Shown piece by piece: positions 1 through 7,939 of a DNA stretch of 35,040 nt. Position numbers and translations under genes: made by a program. The first letter of the stretch is position 1, and every line of letters starts with the position of its first letter. The stretch comes from a filamentous cyanobacterium CCT1 (GTDB taxonomy: Bacteria; Cyanobacteriota; Cyanobacteriia; Phormidesmidales; Phormidesmidaceae). The notes under the pieces were generated by a model. That model was not told where the DNA came from, ran no database searches, and saw nothing but the letters and a program-made list of their open reading frames with translations. The stretch covers positions 1-35,040 of the forward strand of contig PYER01000033.1 in assembly GCA_003017855.1 (NCBI GenBank), given 5' to 3'.

Positions 1-2
1 TA

Positions 3-149
3 GTCCTAACCCCAGAAGAATTTTTCGAAGGCGAATGGGACTTTTTGCGCCAGCCCCTACACCCGCCCCGCCGAACAGCGGCGATCGCCAAACACGGCAA
101 CGAGCAAATCGCCACCGCGATCGTCAATTACCTAGCCAACGTGCTTTAA
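3..149 (+). CDS. C-terminal fragment of an unidentified protein
   Basis: An open frame enters from the left edge and ends at TAA 147-149, giving the last 48 residues of a protein (starting VLTPEEFFEG, ending IVNYLANVL). The fragment is acidic then basic, with a final amphipathic helix. I do not recognise the family from so little sequence. I prefer this frame to the overlapping + frame starting at 35. It runs in from the edge without a start, and its composition is that of an ordinary soluble protein, whereas the other frame reads as Pro/Thr/His/Arg low-complexity sequence. Confidence 0.55.
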   Translation, partial: VLTPEEFFEGEWDFLRQPLHPPRRTAAIAKHGNEQIATAIVNYLANVL

Positions 150-159
150 ACATCCTTTC

Positions 160-196
160 ACCCACCCACCTACCCACCTACTCACCCACCCATCTA
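160..196. repeat. Degenerate CCCA/CCTA short tandem repeat
   Basis: About 37 bp made of 4-base units of the type CCCA, CCTA and CTCA. It lies between the stop of the left-edge gene and the stop of the convergent SDH-type protease gene. It is a short tandemly repeated motif of the kind common between cyanobacterial genes, with no obvious hairpin. Confidence 0.6.
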
Positions 197-1060
197 CTAA
201 TCCGCTCGCCCCTGACCCACCGGCAGCGCTGGCGGATTCTGGTAAGGCATGGGAATGTACTGCACCGTCGGTCGCCCCATCATCGGCTGCGGATAGAGAT
301 CCATCAGGCTGTAGATCTCCAGCGGCAGGCCCACCGTCACCGGTAGGCCCATGTCGGTCGCCTCTTCCACGGCGATCGGGTAGTCGTGGGTGACCTGCCC
401 GGTGGTGAGGCGATCGATAATTTTATCAATGTTGGCGGGGTCAACCTTTTGCTGAGGAATTGCATCTTCTAGCAGGGCGCGCACAAACCGCTGCACCTGG
501 GCGATCGCTTTACGGGCTAAATCGGCCGTAACCAGGGTTTGGTCGTCAATCTTTTCGGGCGGTTTAGCCTCCAGCACCGCCAAAATGCTGGCCGCCGCCA
601 CATTCCCCAGCTGTGGGTCCACTGGCCCCAAAACGGCGTTTTCGTCCATCACAATTTCGTCGGCCGCCATCGCCAGCATGGTGCCGCCGCTCATGGCGTA
701 GTGGGGTACAAACACCGTCACCTTGGCGCTGTGACGCAGCAGTGCGCGGGCAATTTGCTCGGTCGCTAGCACCAGGCCGCCAGGGGTGTGCAAAATTAAA
801 TCGATCGGCACGTTCGACGGCGTGAGGCGAATGGCCCGCAGGATCTGCTCCGAATCTTCGATGTTGATAAATCGCGAAATGGGAATGCCCAGCAGACTAA
901 TCGACTCCTGACGATGAATCAGCAAAATCACCCGACTGCCCCGCTGCTGCTCCAGATTGCGAATGGCGCTGAGGCGTCGCGACTCTACCAGACGGCGCTG
1001 AATAGCCGGCTGAACGAAGGAAAAAATCAGGAAGATAAAAAACAAGCTGATCATGGTCAT
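197..1060 (-). CDS. SDH-family Clp-fold serine protease, membrane anchored
   Basis: This 287-residue protein begins with a hydrophobic segment (about residues 2-20, MISLFFIFLIFSF) that should anchor it in the membrane. A ClpP/crotonase-like fold follows. The stretch HTPGG near residue 91 and YAMSGGTM at 121-128 fit the SDH (serine dehydrogenase proteinase) family, with Ser124 as probable nucleophile; GPVDPQLG follows at 145-152. Family members are small membrane-linked serine proteases related to SppA and ClpP; the substrate is unknown. The ATG at 1060 is followed two codons later by a second ATG, and neither has a strong ribosome site. It is divergent from the PD40 gene and convergent with the left-edge fragment. 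Confidence 0.85.
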   Translation of the reverse strand: MTMISLFFIFLIFSFVQPAIQRRLVESRRLSAIRNLEQQRGSRVILLIHRQESISLLGIPISRFINIEDSEQILRAIRLTPSNVPIDLILHTPGGLVLATEQIARALLRHSAKVTVFVPHYAMSGGTMLAMAADEIVMDENAVLGPVDPQLGNVAAASILAVLEAKPPEKIDDQTLVTADLARKAIAQVQRFVRALLEDAIPQQKVDPANIDKIIDRLTTGQVTHDYPIAVEEATDMGLPVTVGLPLEIYSLMDLYPQPMMGRPTVQYIPMPYQNPPALPVGQGRAD

Positions 1061-1293
1061 GATCTGAAGAATAGATACAGCACCGATGCCAACGCCCTGA
1101 CCACCGTGCTTGTCGCGATCGCAGGCCAGCTAAAATCAGCGGCAACTTGTCGGTTAGTAAAGCGTCGTGCTTCTAGCATCTCAGAAACTGAACGACACAG
1201 CTGTTTGGGACACCCAAACTCATGGCGCAAATCGATCAGCGTAGCGGCAGTCGTAGCTATGATCACACATGGAATGCTCAAGGACGTGGAACT

Positions 1294-2502
1294 GTGATTA
1301 AACCCTCTGTGGCGGTGCTTACCACTGGGCTAATGGCCTTTACCGTGGCAGCGGGCCATGCTGCCGATCTATCGTTTGCCACTCCAGAGGGGTTATTTCG
1401 CCTGGAGACGGGGGGCGGCGATCGCCAGTCTCTGATGCCGGGGGGCGATCGCGCCTTTAATGCCCTGACCTGGTCTAATGATGGACAGCGGCTGGCGGTG
1501 GTTCAAAATTACGGTGAGGTCTACCGGCTTGAACCGGGGGGCGACGGGTCAGAGCTAGTATTTACCAGCGACTGCCAGCGTCCTCCTACCCTCGACCTCG
1601 CCTGGCAGAGCGACGGCGACCTGGTCATTTTGCAGCGCTGCCCTGCCTCGATTGCGGGTGGGCCAGGTCAGGTCAGGCTTTTTCTCAGTACCCCCGCCGG
1701 AGCGCTAACTCCCCTAGACATCTCGCCTGAAACCCTGGAGTCTGACCTGTTTCTAGCTCCCAGTGGGAATCAAGTAGCCTACGTAACCGGTCAGCACATC
1801 TTCGTCGCGGCCCTAGACGGCAGCTCCCCACGTCGGGTCACCCAAACCCCCGGCACCTATGGCGCCGCCGGTAGCCCCCTGGCCTGGTCCCCAGACGGCA
1901 CACGCCTGGCCTTTTACGAAGGCAGCTACCCCTTCCAGCGGCTGAATGTAGTGGGGACCGACGGGGGCGATCGCCGCGTGCTCACCCCCGAGGCCAACTT
2001 CCAGATTTACCGCAGTCGCGTGCTGTGGTCGCCCGACAGTCGATATATCGCCTACTATCGCCCCCACAACCCCCCGTTCAGCAATCAGGAAGTCGTGGCT
2101 CTAGTCAACGTCAACACCGGGGAAACCCAGGCGCTCACCCGGCCTGGGTTCTACGACGCCCTGAGCTGGGCCCCCAACAGCCAGCAAATCGCCCTTGCTG
2201 TGGGGGCTCAGGCCGACCAGCAGACTCTATTTCGACTAGATTTAGTCAGTCAGGCATTCACAGCTCTGACCAATCAGCCCCTGCAAAACATCCTGGACAG
2301 TCAGTGGTCACCCACAGGTGACTGGATTGCGTTTACCGCTACTCCGCCCGACGACCCCATGGGTACCCAGGTGCTGCATCAGGTGCGCCCCGATGGCACC
2401 GAGCTAACCTCTCTGACCAATACCGATGAATACGTTTACCCGTTTGTCTGGGTTCCTGCGTCCCTAACCACAGAAACCCAGGGGGCGACTGAGACTCCCT
2501 AG
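1294..2502 (+). CDS. Exported TolB-like PD40/WD40 beta-propeller protein
   Basis: I chose the GTG at 1294 over the upstream ATG at 1222. AAGGA sits 9 bases before it (1280-1284), and the product then starts with a clean signal peptide (basic VIKPS, hydrophobic core, AGHAAD cleavage region). The mature part carries about seven propeller repeats with the PD40 signature: WSNDGQRLAVV, WQSDGDLVIL, WSPDGTRLAFY, WSPDSRYIAYY, WAPNSQQIALA and WSPTGDWIAFT. This is the fold of TolB and DPP-IV-type propellers. No peptidase or pathway-specific domain follows, so a periplasmic scaffold or binding role is the most that can be inferred. Its 3' end overlaps that of dusA by 39 bases, tail to tail. Confidence 0.85.
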   Translation: MIKPSVAVLTTGLMAFTVAAGHAADLSFATPEGLFRLETGGGDRQSLMPGGDRAFNALTWSNDGQRLAVVQNYGEVYRLEPGGDGSELVFTSDCQRPPTLDLAWQSDGDLVILQRCPASIAGGPGQVRLFLSTPAGALTPLDISPETLESDLFLAPSGNQVAYVTGQHIFVAALDGSSPRRVTQTPGTYGAAGSPLAWSPDGTRLAFYEGSYPFQRLNVVGTDGGDRRVLTPEANFQIYRSRVLWSPDSRYIAYYRPHNPPFSNQEVVALVNVNTGETQALTRPGFYDALSWAPNSQQIALAVGAQADQQTLFRLDLVSQAFTALTNQPLQNILDSQWSPTGDWIAFTATPPDDPMGTQVLHQVRPDGTELTSLTNTDEYVYPFVWVPASLTTETQGATETP

Positions 2503-3555
2503 TTGAGCTTGAATGTCGCTCTGACGCTGTACCGCAGTCATGGCCTGCTGCACAACTCCGACACCGGCCCCTGGCTTACACGACTCCTCGGTTAAAATTT
2601 GCTTCCACAGGCGGCTACCGGGCTGTCCGGCAAACAGCATCAGCATATGGCGGGTAATTTTGTTCAGCTTTAGCCCCTGGCTAGCCCAGTGGTCAATATA
2701 GGGCAGCAGCGCCTCAACCACCTGCTGACGACTGAGGGCAGGCTCGTCAGCGGCAAAAAACCGTCGATCAACTGTTGAGAACAGGTAGGGCTGGTCGTAG
2801 GCGGCTCGCCCAACCATCACGCCATCCACCTGATCGAGCTGTTCGCTTATCTGATCGAGCTGGGTAAAGCCGCCGTTGATTTCAATCCACAGTTGCGGGA
2901 AGTCCTGCTTGAGGCGGTGCACATCGCCGTATCGCAGGGGCGGAATAGTGCGGTTGTCTTTGGGGCTCAACCCCTGCAGCCAGGCCTTGCGAGCGTGAAT
3001 GGTAAAGTGGCGGCAGCCGGTTTGAGCCACGGTACCGACAAAATTCACCATGTCCTCGTAGCGATCGCGATCGTCTACCCCAATCCGGTGCTTAACGCTG
3101 ACCGGCAGCGAGCTAGCCGCCATCATCGCCGCCACGCCCTCGGCTACCCGCTCGGGCTGCGCCATCAGGCAGGCGCCAAAGTTGCCGCTGCTGACGCGAT
3201 CGCTAGGGCAGCCCACATTTAAATTAATAGCGTTGTAGCCAAAGTCGGCGGCGATACGGGCGCAGGTTGCCAGCATTTGAGGGTCGTCACCGCCCACCTG
3301 TAGCACTAAGGGCGCTTCGCTGGGGGTAAAGCCCAGCAGGTGGTCGCGATCGCCGTGCACAATCGCCTGGGCCGTCACCATCTCGGTATAGAGCAGGGTA
3401 TGCCGGGTAATTTGCCGCATGAAGTAGCGGTAGTGGCGATCGGTGCGATCCATCATCGGTGCAATGCTGATCGGCACCTCAATGGCTCTCGCTGCCCCGG
3501 ATTGGCGGCGAGCAGATGTTGTCGATACGGCCATAGAACCGTGAAGTTTTGTCAT
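2464..3555 (-). CDS. dusA: tRNA-dihydrouridine(20/20a) synthase DusA
   Basis: This 363-residue FMN-dependent enzyme reduces U20/U20a in the D-loop of tRNA. It matches DusA along its length: ISIAPMMDRTDRHYRYFMR at the start of the TIM barrel, LLYTEMVTAQAI, INLNVGCPSDRV with catalytic Cys116, HARKAWLQGLSPKDNR, INGG, and DGVMVGRAAY at the phosphate-binding end. The HARKAWL signature separates DusA from DusB and DusC. The first ~24 residues are not conserved, so translation could begin at the second ATG (codon 8). The gene converges on the PD40 gene with overlapping ends and starts divergently from the DUF2237 gene. Confidence 0.95.
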   Translation of the reverse strand: MTKLHGSMAVSTTSARRQSGAARAIEVPISIAPMMDRTDRHYRYFMRQITRHTLLYTEMVTAQAIVHGDRDHLLGFTPSEAPLVLQVGGDDPQMLATCARIAADFGYNAINLNVGCPSDRVSSGNFGACLMAQPERVAEGVAAMMAASSLPVSVKHRIGVDDRDRYEDMVNFVGTVAQTGCRHFTIHARKAWLQGLSPKDNRTIPPLRYGDVHRLKQDFPQLWIEINGGFTQLDQISEQLDQVDGVMVGRAAYDQPYLFSTVDRRFFAADEPALSRQQVVEALLPYIDHWASQGLKLNKITRHMLMLFAGQPGSRLWKQILTEESCKPGAGVGVVQQAMTAVQRQSDIQAQLGSLSRPLGFCG

Positions 3556-3661
3556 CTTTGCCTACGCAGTCTAGCATTTTGGCTTTGGGCAGCTGGCGGC
3601 TTTAGACTGGCTGCGGCAGGCCGGGTCTTGCGATAGATTGAAAGCGAATCTCAACCAAACT

Positions 3662-3718
3662 CAAGTCCAGAAGTGGAGTTGTACCTGCGGGAAACCTACA
3701 GATCCCGAGCTGGACTTG
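3662..3718 (+). other. Inverted repeat in the 5' leader of the DUF2237 gene
   Basis: CAAGTCCAG (3662-3670) and CTGGACTTG (3710-3718) are perfect complements separated by 39 bases. They lie 39 bases before the ATG of the DUF2237 gene. The loop contains CGGGA and TCCCG, which could add an inner pairing. It could be a structured mRNA leader or an operator; no known riboswitch consensus was recognised. Confidence 0.45.
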
Positions 3719-3756
3719 GTATATACCGTTCTACCCTGTTTTCAAAGGACTTCCCC

Positions 3757-4125
3757 ATGACCACTGCCACCAACGTCCTGGGCACCGCCCTCGCCCCCTG
3801 CTGCACCTCGCCGATGACCGGCTTTTACCGCGATGGCTGCTGCAATACGGGGGCAGGCGATATGGGAGTTCACGTCGTGTGCGCCCAGATGACGCCTGAG
3901 TTTTTGGACTTTACCAAAGCCCAGGGCAACGATCTGTCTACTCCTGTGCCCGCCTTTCAGTTTCCAGGGCTGAAGCCGGGCGATCGCTGGTGTCTGTGTG
4001 CCGCCCGCTGGCAAGAAGCTCTGGAGGCCGGGGTTGCGCCTCCGGTCATGCTCGAAGCCACCCACGCCGCCGCCGTTGAGCACGTGGCGCTCAGCGATCT
4101 GAAGGATCACGCCATCGCTAGCTAA
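3757..4125 (+). CDS. DUF2237 family protein
   Basis: The product is 122 residues, the usual length for DUF2237. Recognisable blocks are NVLGTALAPC, SPMTGFYRDGCCNTG, GVHVVCAQMT, FTKAQGNDLSTP, FPGLKPGDRWCLCAARW and MLEATH. The many conserved cysteines (APCC, DGCC, WCLC) suggest metal or redox chemistry, but no function is established for the family. The start is the ATG at 3757 because AAAGGAC lies 7 bases before it and family similarity begins there. The open frame reaches back to 3673, but that part looks like leader. Confidence 0.9.
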   Translation: MTTATNVLGTALAPCCTSPMTGFYRDGCCNTGAGDMGVHVVCAQMTPEFLDFTKAQGNDLSTPVPAFQFPGLKPGDRWCLCAARWQEALEAGVAPPVMLEATHAAAVEHVALSDLKDHAIAS

Positions 4126-4133
4126 CTCAGGCA

Positions 4134-4188
4134 CCCGGTTCCTAAACTAAATTCCTGAAATCAACCTAGAGCGTAGCTAGGGACCGGG
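4134..4188. terminator. Hairpin between two convergent genes
   Basis: CCCGGTTCCTA (4134-4144) pairs with TAGGGACCGGG (4178-4188) over 11 base pairs with one G-T wobble. It sits between the ends of the convergent DUF2237 and ybjQ genes, where a bidirectional terminator would be expected. There is no long T-run and the loop is 33 bases, so the terminator call is tentative. Confidence 0.4.
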
Positions 4189-4207
4189 CGCCTAGGCGAA
4201 AGACCGC

Positions 4208-4534
4208 TTACGCCAACCGCACTGCGGTACCACTGGCGGCCACCATCAGCATGTTGCCGCCGTTGTTGATCTCCAGCGATTCGTAGTCGATATCGACGGC
4301 AATAATGGCGTCTGCCCCCAGTTCTTGAGCAGCCTGCATCATCTCTTTGATGGCCGTGTTGCGAGCCTGCCGCAGGGAATGTTCGTAGGCCCCCGATCGC
4401 CCGCCGACCACATCGCGAATGCCCGCAAAAAAGTCCTTAAAAATATTGGCCCCTAAAATGGCTTCGCCATTGACCAGGCCGCAGTATTCGATGACCTGGC
4501 GACCGTCAACATTTGGGCCTGTCGTTAAGATCAT
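4208..4534 (-). CDS. YbjQ/UPF0145 family protein
   Basis: This 108-residue protein matches the YbjQ (UPF0145, putative heavy-metal-binding) family in length and motifs: [64 protein letters not shown] and [11 protein letters not shown]. Family structures are pentameric assemblies of unknown function. Its ATG follows the nadC stop by 13 bases, with a GAGG ribosome site, so it is very probably cotranscribed as the second gene of a nadC operon. No functional link to NAD synthesis is known. Confidence 0.92.
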   Translation of the reverse strand: MILTTGPNVDGRQVIEYCGLVNGEAILGANIFKDFFAGIRDVVGGRSGAYEHSLRQARNTAIKEMMQAAQELGADAIIAVDIDYESLEINNGGNMLMVAASGTAVRLA

Positions 4535-4547
4535 GGGTTGCCTCGGG

Positions 4548-5426
4548 TTAAACCGCTTTAGAACTCACCTGCATACTAATATCTAGCCACGGAGCGCGGG
4601 TAATGGGGGCGCTACTAGAAATAAAATCTACCCCCGTCGCCGCAATTAGCCCCAGGGTCTCCAGGGTGACGTTGCCAGACGCTTCGATCTTGACCGTCGG
4701 CTTTTGCGATCGAATTCGCTCAACTGCTGTCTTCATCATTGCAGGGGGCATGTTGTCGAGCATGATGATGTCTACCGGGCAGGCGATCGCCTCATCGACC
4801 TGTTCGAGGCTGCTGGTTTCGACCTCCACGGTCATAGGGTAAGGAATGGCCGGGCGAATCTGATCTACTGCCGCCCGAATGCCCCCAGCGGCAGCAATGT
4901 GATTGTCTTTAATCATCACCGCATCATCCAGGCCGAGTCGGTGGTTGATAGCCCCACCGACTCGGCTGGCATACTTCTCCAGCTGGCGCAGTCCAGGGGT
5001 TGTCTTGCGCGTATCGACGAGCTGGGTTGGGCTGTCGGCCAGCCGTTCGACGTATTGGCGGGTAGCGGTGGCAATGCCGCTCAGGCGCATGACCAGGTTT
5101 AGCGCTACCCGCTCGCCCGTCAGCAAGGCCGCCAGATTGCCGCTGATTTTGGCAATGGTGGTGTCTGTGGCACAGGCCTCACCTTCGTCAACTAAAGGCT
5201 CAAAGCTGAGGTTGCTATCAAGCTGCTGAAACAGGCGGCGAGCAAAGGGCAGCCCCGCAATCACGCCGGGGGCACGGGTCACCCACAGGGCCAACCCCGG
5301 CTGCTGCGCCAGGTCTCCCAGCCCAACTGTGGTCCAGTCGCCACGGCCAACGTCTTCGCGCAGCCAGGCTTGTAGGTACTCATCCAGGCTGCTCTCGACG
5401 ATCGCTACAGAGGTATTTGGGGGCAT
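4548..5426 (-). CDS. nadC: Quinolinate phosphoribosyltransferase (nicotinate-nucleotide pyrophosphorylase, carboxylating)
   Basis: This 292-residue enzyme converts quinolinate and PRPP to nicotinate mononucleotide in de novo NAD synthesis. Family landmarks are [10 protein letters not shown] (24-33), [36 protein letters not shown] (from 138), the H-R pair in INHRLGLDD, and MIKDNHI (Lys173) of the quinolinate/PRPP site. A barrel with EVET, IMLDNM and ASGNV strands follows. Length is normal. It is the first gene of a two-gene unit with ybjQ. Its upstream region is the gene-poor stretch that also holds the structured RNA at 5592-5824. Confidence 0.95.
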   Translation of the reverse strand: MPPNTSVAIVESSLDEYLQAWLREDVGRGDWTTVGLGDLAQQPGLALWVTRAPGVIAGLPFARRLFQQLDSNLSFEPLVDEGEACATDTTIAKISGNLAALLTGERVALNLVMRLSGIATATRQYVERLADSPTQLVDTRKTTPGLRQLEKYASRVGGAINHRLGLDDAVMIKDNHIAAAGGIRAAVDQIRPAIPYPMTVEVETSSLEQVDEAIACPVDIIMLDNMPPAMMKTAVERIRSQKPTVKIEASGNVTLETLGLIAATGVDFISSSAPITRAPWLDISMQVSSKAV

Positions 5427-5605
5427 CAGTCAGGTAGTTAGGGGACTTGAAATAACGCTGTGGACTGGCGATCGCAGATTTATCCGCTTAATGAGGCCGC
5501 AATTTCTGCCATAGCCAGAAATATTGTGCTAACTTACGAGTAATGCCGCTGTTACGGCAGCTAGCTCTACAGATTTTACCGTTTAGCACTCAGGAGGTGA
5601 TGCCC

Positions 5606-5677
5606 ATGCAAGAGAGTAGTAAACGTATGGGTCTTCAGGTTGAGATCAGCCGGCTGTGCGCCGGGGCTGTGCTCTAG
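5606..5677 (+). CDS. Possible 23-residue leader peptide
   Basis: ATG at 5606 opens a 23-codon frame (MQESSKRMGLQ..., ending CAGAVL, TAG 5675-5677). It is preceded by AGGAGGTGAT at 5592-5601, a near-perfect anti-16S match at ideal distance, which is striking because many cyanobacterial genes lack strong ribosome sites. A first in-frame ATG at 5600 lies within the ribosome site. The frame covers the 5' arm of the long hairpin, so translation would disrupt the structure, as in a leader-peptide attenuator. It may equally be chance inside a noncoding RNA. Confidence 0.3.
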   Translation: MQESSKRMGLQVEISRLCAGAVL

Positions 5678-5773
5678 CTTCAGTGTTGGTTGTCTCGACA
5701 ACTAGCTAAGCTCTCGAAGCTGGCTGAACAGGGTTCCTCCCGGCAGTCAGGTTCAACCTAAGATCCCACTAGA

Positions 5774-5824
5774 CCGCCCCTGCTTCGGAAGCTTGTCTTC
5801 CCCTGGCAGGGGCGGATAGCTTTT
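5774..5824 (+). terminator. Strong hairpin with short T-run
   Basis: CCGCCCCTGC (5774-5783) and GCAGGGGCGG (5806-5815) form a perfect 10-bp stem. An inner GGAAG-CTTGT-CTTCC hairpin lies in the loop, and ATAGCTTTT follows. The T-run lies on the + side only, so it should end a + strand transcript coming from the structured RNA region, 86 bases before the next gene. Confidence 0.55.
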
Positions 5825-5909
5825 AAAGGCAAATAAAATCCAAAAACTCGGGTTGAGGCTTGCTGCCGCCGCTTCTACCATAGAGCAGTAGCCCACCCTT
5901 AGAGAAACT

Positions 5910-6188
5910 ATGGCCGCTCTGCTCAGCGATCGCGATATTCAAGTCCAGCTCAGCCAGCTTCCCGACTGGAGCCTGGACGGCAAGACTATCACCTGCACGC
6001 GCACCTTCAAAGACTTTGTTGCCGCCGTTGAGTTTGTTAACCAGCTAGTCGAGCCCGCCGAAGCCGCCGGGCACCACCCCGACTTGCAGATTTCCTACAA
6101 CCGCGTAACCATTAGCCTCTCCACCCACGATGCGGGGGGGCTAACCGAGAAGGACTTTGCCCTGGCAAAAACCATTTCTACCCTGTGA
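5910..6188 (+). CDS. Pterin-4a-carbinolamine dehydratase
   Basis: This 92-residue protein has the family signature EAAGHHPDLQISYNRVTISL with His55-His56-Pro57 and the third active-site residue His73 in STHDAGGLTEKD. It should dehydrate 4a-hydroxytetrahydrobiopterin to recycle pterin cofactors. Such proteins (PhhB/DCoH type) are common in cyanobacteria, where the partner hydroxylase is not always present. Length is normal. It follows the candidate structured RNA and precedes the porin pair, with no evident operon partner. Confidence 0.93.
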   Translation: MAALLSDRDIQVQLSQLPDWSLDGKTITCTRTFKDFVAAVEFVNQLVEPAEAAGHHPDLQISYNRVTISLSTHDAGGLTEKDFALAKTISTL

Positions 6189-6243
6189 TAGATGTGGCGC
6201 TCAAACTGCCGTAGCAAAAGAATTACGGTTGCTTAATGTTACC

Positions 6244-6256
6244 TTAACTAAGTTAA
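6244..6256. promoter_or_regulatory. 13-bp palindrome upstream of the first porin
   Basis: TTAACT-A-AGTTAA is a perfect palindrome centred about 156 bases before the porin ATG at 6406, in the AT-rich intergenic stretch 6189-6405. It could be a regulator site for the porin promoter. No bound factor can be named; it does not match a Fur or NtcA consensus. Confidence 0.3.
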
Positions 6257-6405
6257 TTGAAGCTTTGTCAGAATACTTCTGGCCCTTAAGTCAGCCCTCA
6301 TTTTGAGTCGATCGGTATCCTCTATTCTCCTGATTAGGCAGGATTTCGTGACTTTTGTCGCTGAAATGCCCTGCCCCTATAACTGGTGTGAGGAGAAAAT
6401 ACCGA

Positions 6406-7890
6406 ATGGCTAAGTTATTTTGGCAATCTTTGCTGGCTGTACCCGCAGCTCTGGGCGCAGCTGTTGCTGTCTCTGGCACTGCGATCGCGGCTGAAACCGC
6501 TGCCACTACTCAGGTCAGCAGCTTCGATCAAGACTCTGTTCAGCTGGCTCAAATCACCAGCGTTTCCGAACTGACCGACGTTCAGCCCTCTGACTGGGCT
6601 TTTCAGGCGCTCCAGAGCCTGGTTGAGAACTACGGTTGTATTCAGGGCTACCCCGACCGCACCTTCCGTGGTCAGCGCAGCCTAACTCGCTTCGAGTTCG
6701 CCGCTGGTCTCAACTCCTGCTTGGATGTCATTGCGACCCTGATTGCTCAGTCGGGCATCAACCCCGACGATCTGGCCACCATCCGTCGTCTGCAAGAAGA
6801 GTTTCAGGCTGAGCTGGCTACCCTGCGCGGTCGCGTTGATGCCCTCGAAGCTGAGACCGCTACCCTGCGCGCTCAGCAGTTCTCTACCACCACCAAGCTG
6901 CGTGGTCAGGTTGACTTCCACCTGATCACCCCCTTTGATACGCTGTCTGGCCGTGGAGCAGCTACCGAGGCCAACACCAGCGTTGCAAACCGCGTTCGTC
7001 TCAACTTCGACTCTAGCTTCACCGGCAGCGATCGCCTCCGGGTTCGTCTACAGGCAGGTGACGGCAACGCCCTGAACGCTTTTAATGGGCTGCAAAATGC
7101 CCGTGGCGCTGCTTATGATGTCACTATTGACGACTTTTTCTATCGGTTTCCCGTCGGTAGCCGCATCAATGTCACGGTTTCTGCCCGCGGTCTGGCTGGA
7201 GACGACTGGGTAACGAGCACCATCGTGCCCTTTGATGGGGTGTCGGTAGCCCAAGCTGGTGAGCCTGCGTTCTACAACCTGGCTGGCAGCAGCAGCAATG
7301 GCGCTGGCGTTGGCGTCAATATCAACCTGACCGATACCATTGTCCTGGATGCTGGCTACACCGCCGGTAACCCTGGGGCCACCCAGCCAAACGTAGGTAT
7401 TTTCGCTGCGGCTAACCAGAGCTACATTGCTCAGCTCAGCTACCTCGGCGAAGGCTTTTTGCAGGCGGGTGCAGTCTACCTGCATAGCGATCGCTCCAAT
7501 ACCTTTGCTCGCAACGGCACGGGTTTGGCTGCTGCCGCTGGTGCCATCGATACCTTTGCTGGGCTACTCAACCTAGATTTTGGGAATTTCTTTATCGCTG
7601 GGCACGGCGCTTACAGCACCTTCAACGGCGGTAACGACTTTAGCTGGAATGCTGGGGTTGGTTTTAATGACTTCTTAATCGAAGGATCTCAGCTAGCTGT
7701 TTATGGTGGTCAGCTGCCTCAGCTCACTGGACGCAGCAATAACCCCTTCCTGGTTGAGGGCTACTACAACATTCCCTTCAACAGATTCTTGACCATCACC
7801 CCTGCCCTGATCTACGGCCAGGCCAACCAGGTCGGCTTTGCAGATAACACGGCATTCTGGGGTGCTCTGCGGGCTACCTTCCGGTTCTAA
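6406..7890 (+). CDS. SLH-domain porin, iron-uptake/Som type (copy 1)
   Basis: This 494-residue outer-membrane protein has a signal peptide (MAKLFWQSLLAVPAALGAAV... AIAAE), an SLH domain at about residues 55-110 (SDWAFQALQSLVENYGCIQG, GQRSLTRFEFAAGLN) and a short coiled coil at about 123-158 (LQEEFQAELATLRGRVDALE). A beta-barrel of the OprB-like Som/iron-uptake porin family follows, ending in aromatic ATFRF. The SLH domain should bind peptidoglycan-linked polymer while the barrel spans the outer membrane. The ATG at 6406 is chosen because AGGAG lies 10 bases upstream and the signal peptide starts there. Residues 1-171 are nearly identical to the next gene, but the barrels diverge. Confidence 0.93.
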   Translation: MAKLFWQSLLAVPAALGAAVAVSGTAIAAETAATTQVSSFDQDSVQLAQITSVSELTDVQPSDWAFQALQSLVENYGCIQGYPDRTFRGQRSLTRFEFAAGLNSCLDVIATLIAQSGINPDDLATIRRLQEEFQAELATLRGRVDALEAETATLRAQQFSTTTKLRGQVDFHLITPFDTLSGRGAATEANTSVANRVRLNFDSSFTGSDRLRVRLQAGDGNALNAFNGLQNARGAAYDVTIDDFFYRFPVGSRINVTVSARGLAGDDWVTSTIVPFDGVSVAQAGEPAFYNLAGSSSNGAGVGVNINLTDTIVLDAGYTAGNPGATQPNVGIFAAANQSYIAQLSYLGEGFLQAGAVYLHSDRSNTFARNGTGLAAAAGAIDTFAGLLNLDFGNFFIAGHGAYSTFNGGNDFSWNAGVGFNDFLIEGSQLAVYGGQLPQLTGRSNNPFLVEGYYNIPFNRFLTITPALIYGQANQVGFADNTAFWGALRATFRF

Positions 7891-7910
7891 TGATCTAGAA
7901 AGTGATGACA

Positions 7911-7939
7911 GGTGCTGGCAACATCGGTTGCCAGCAACC
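7911..7939 (+). terminator. Hairpin after the first porin gene
   Basis: GCTGGCAAC (7914-7922) and GTTGCCAGC (7927-7935) form a perfect 9-bp stem with an ATCG loop. It is extended by GGT/ACC around one bulged base. It begins 21 bases after the porin stop. There is no T-run, so it may act as a transcript-end stabiliser or a terminator. Confidence 0.5.

Larger units (their letters stand above)
5592..5824 (+). ncRNA. Candidate structured RNA (6S-like long hairpin or leader) with terminator
   Basis: The 483 bases between nadC and the pterin dehydratase gene hold no ordinary gene but fold strongly. GGG-TCTT-AGGTTGA within 5629-5643 pairs with TCAACCT-AAGA-CCC within 5754-5767 (14 pairs, one bulge per side). 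Inside it GCCGGG pairs with CCCGGC, CTGT with ACAG, CTAGCTTC (from 5672) with GAAGCTGG, and the tip is GTTGT-CTCG-ACAAC. A second hairpin at 5774-5815, followed by CTTTT, resembles an intrinsic terminator in the + direction. A single long irregular hairpin of this size is 6S-like, but I could not match a 6S consensus. A leader of the downstream gene, or of nadC on the other strand, remains possible. Confidence 0.5.

Noticed and set aside
160-196. CRISPR-like or larger tandem array
   Set aside because: The repeat unit is only four bases with no spacers; a simple short tandem repeat.
5640-5830. TPP-like riboswitch on the minus strand upstream of nadC (TTGAACCTGA seen)
   Set aside because: Only a short piece resembles the TPP consensus; the CUGAGA element and the second conserved stem are missing.
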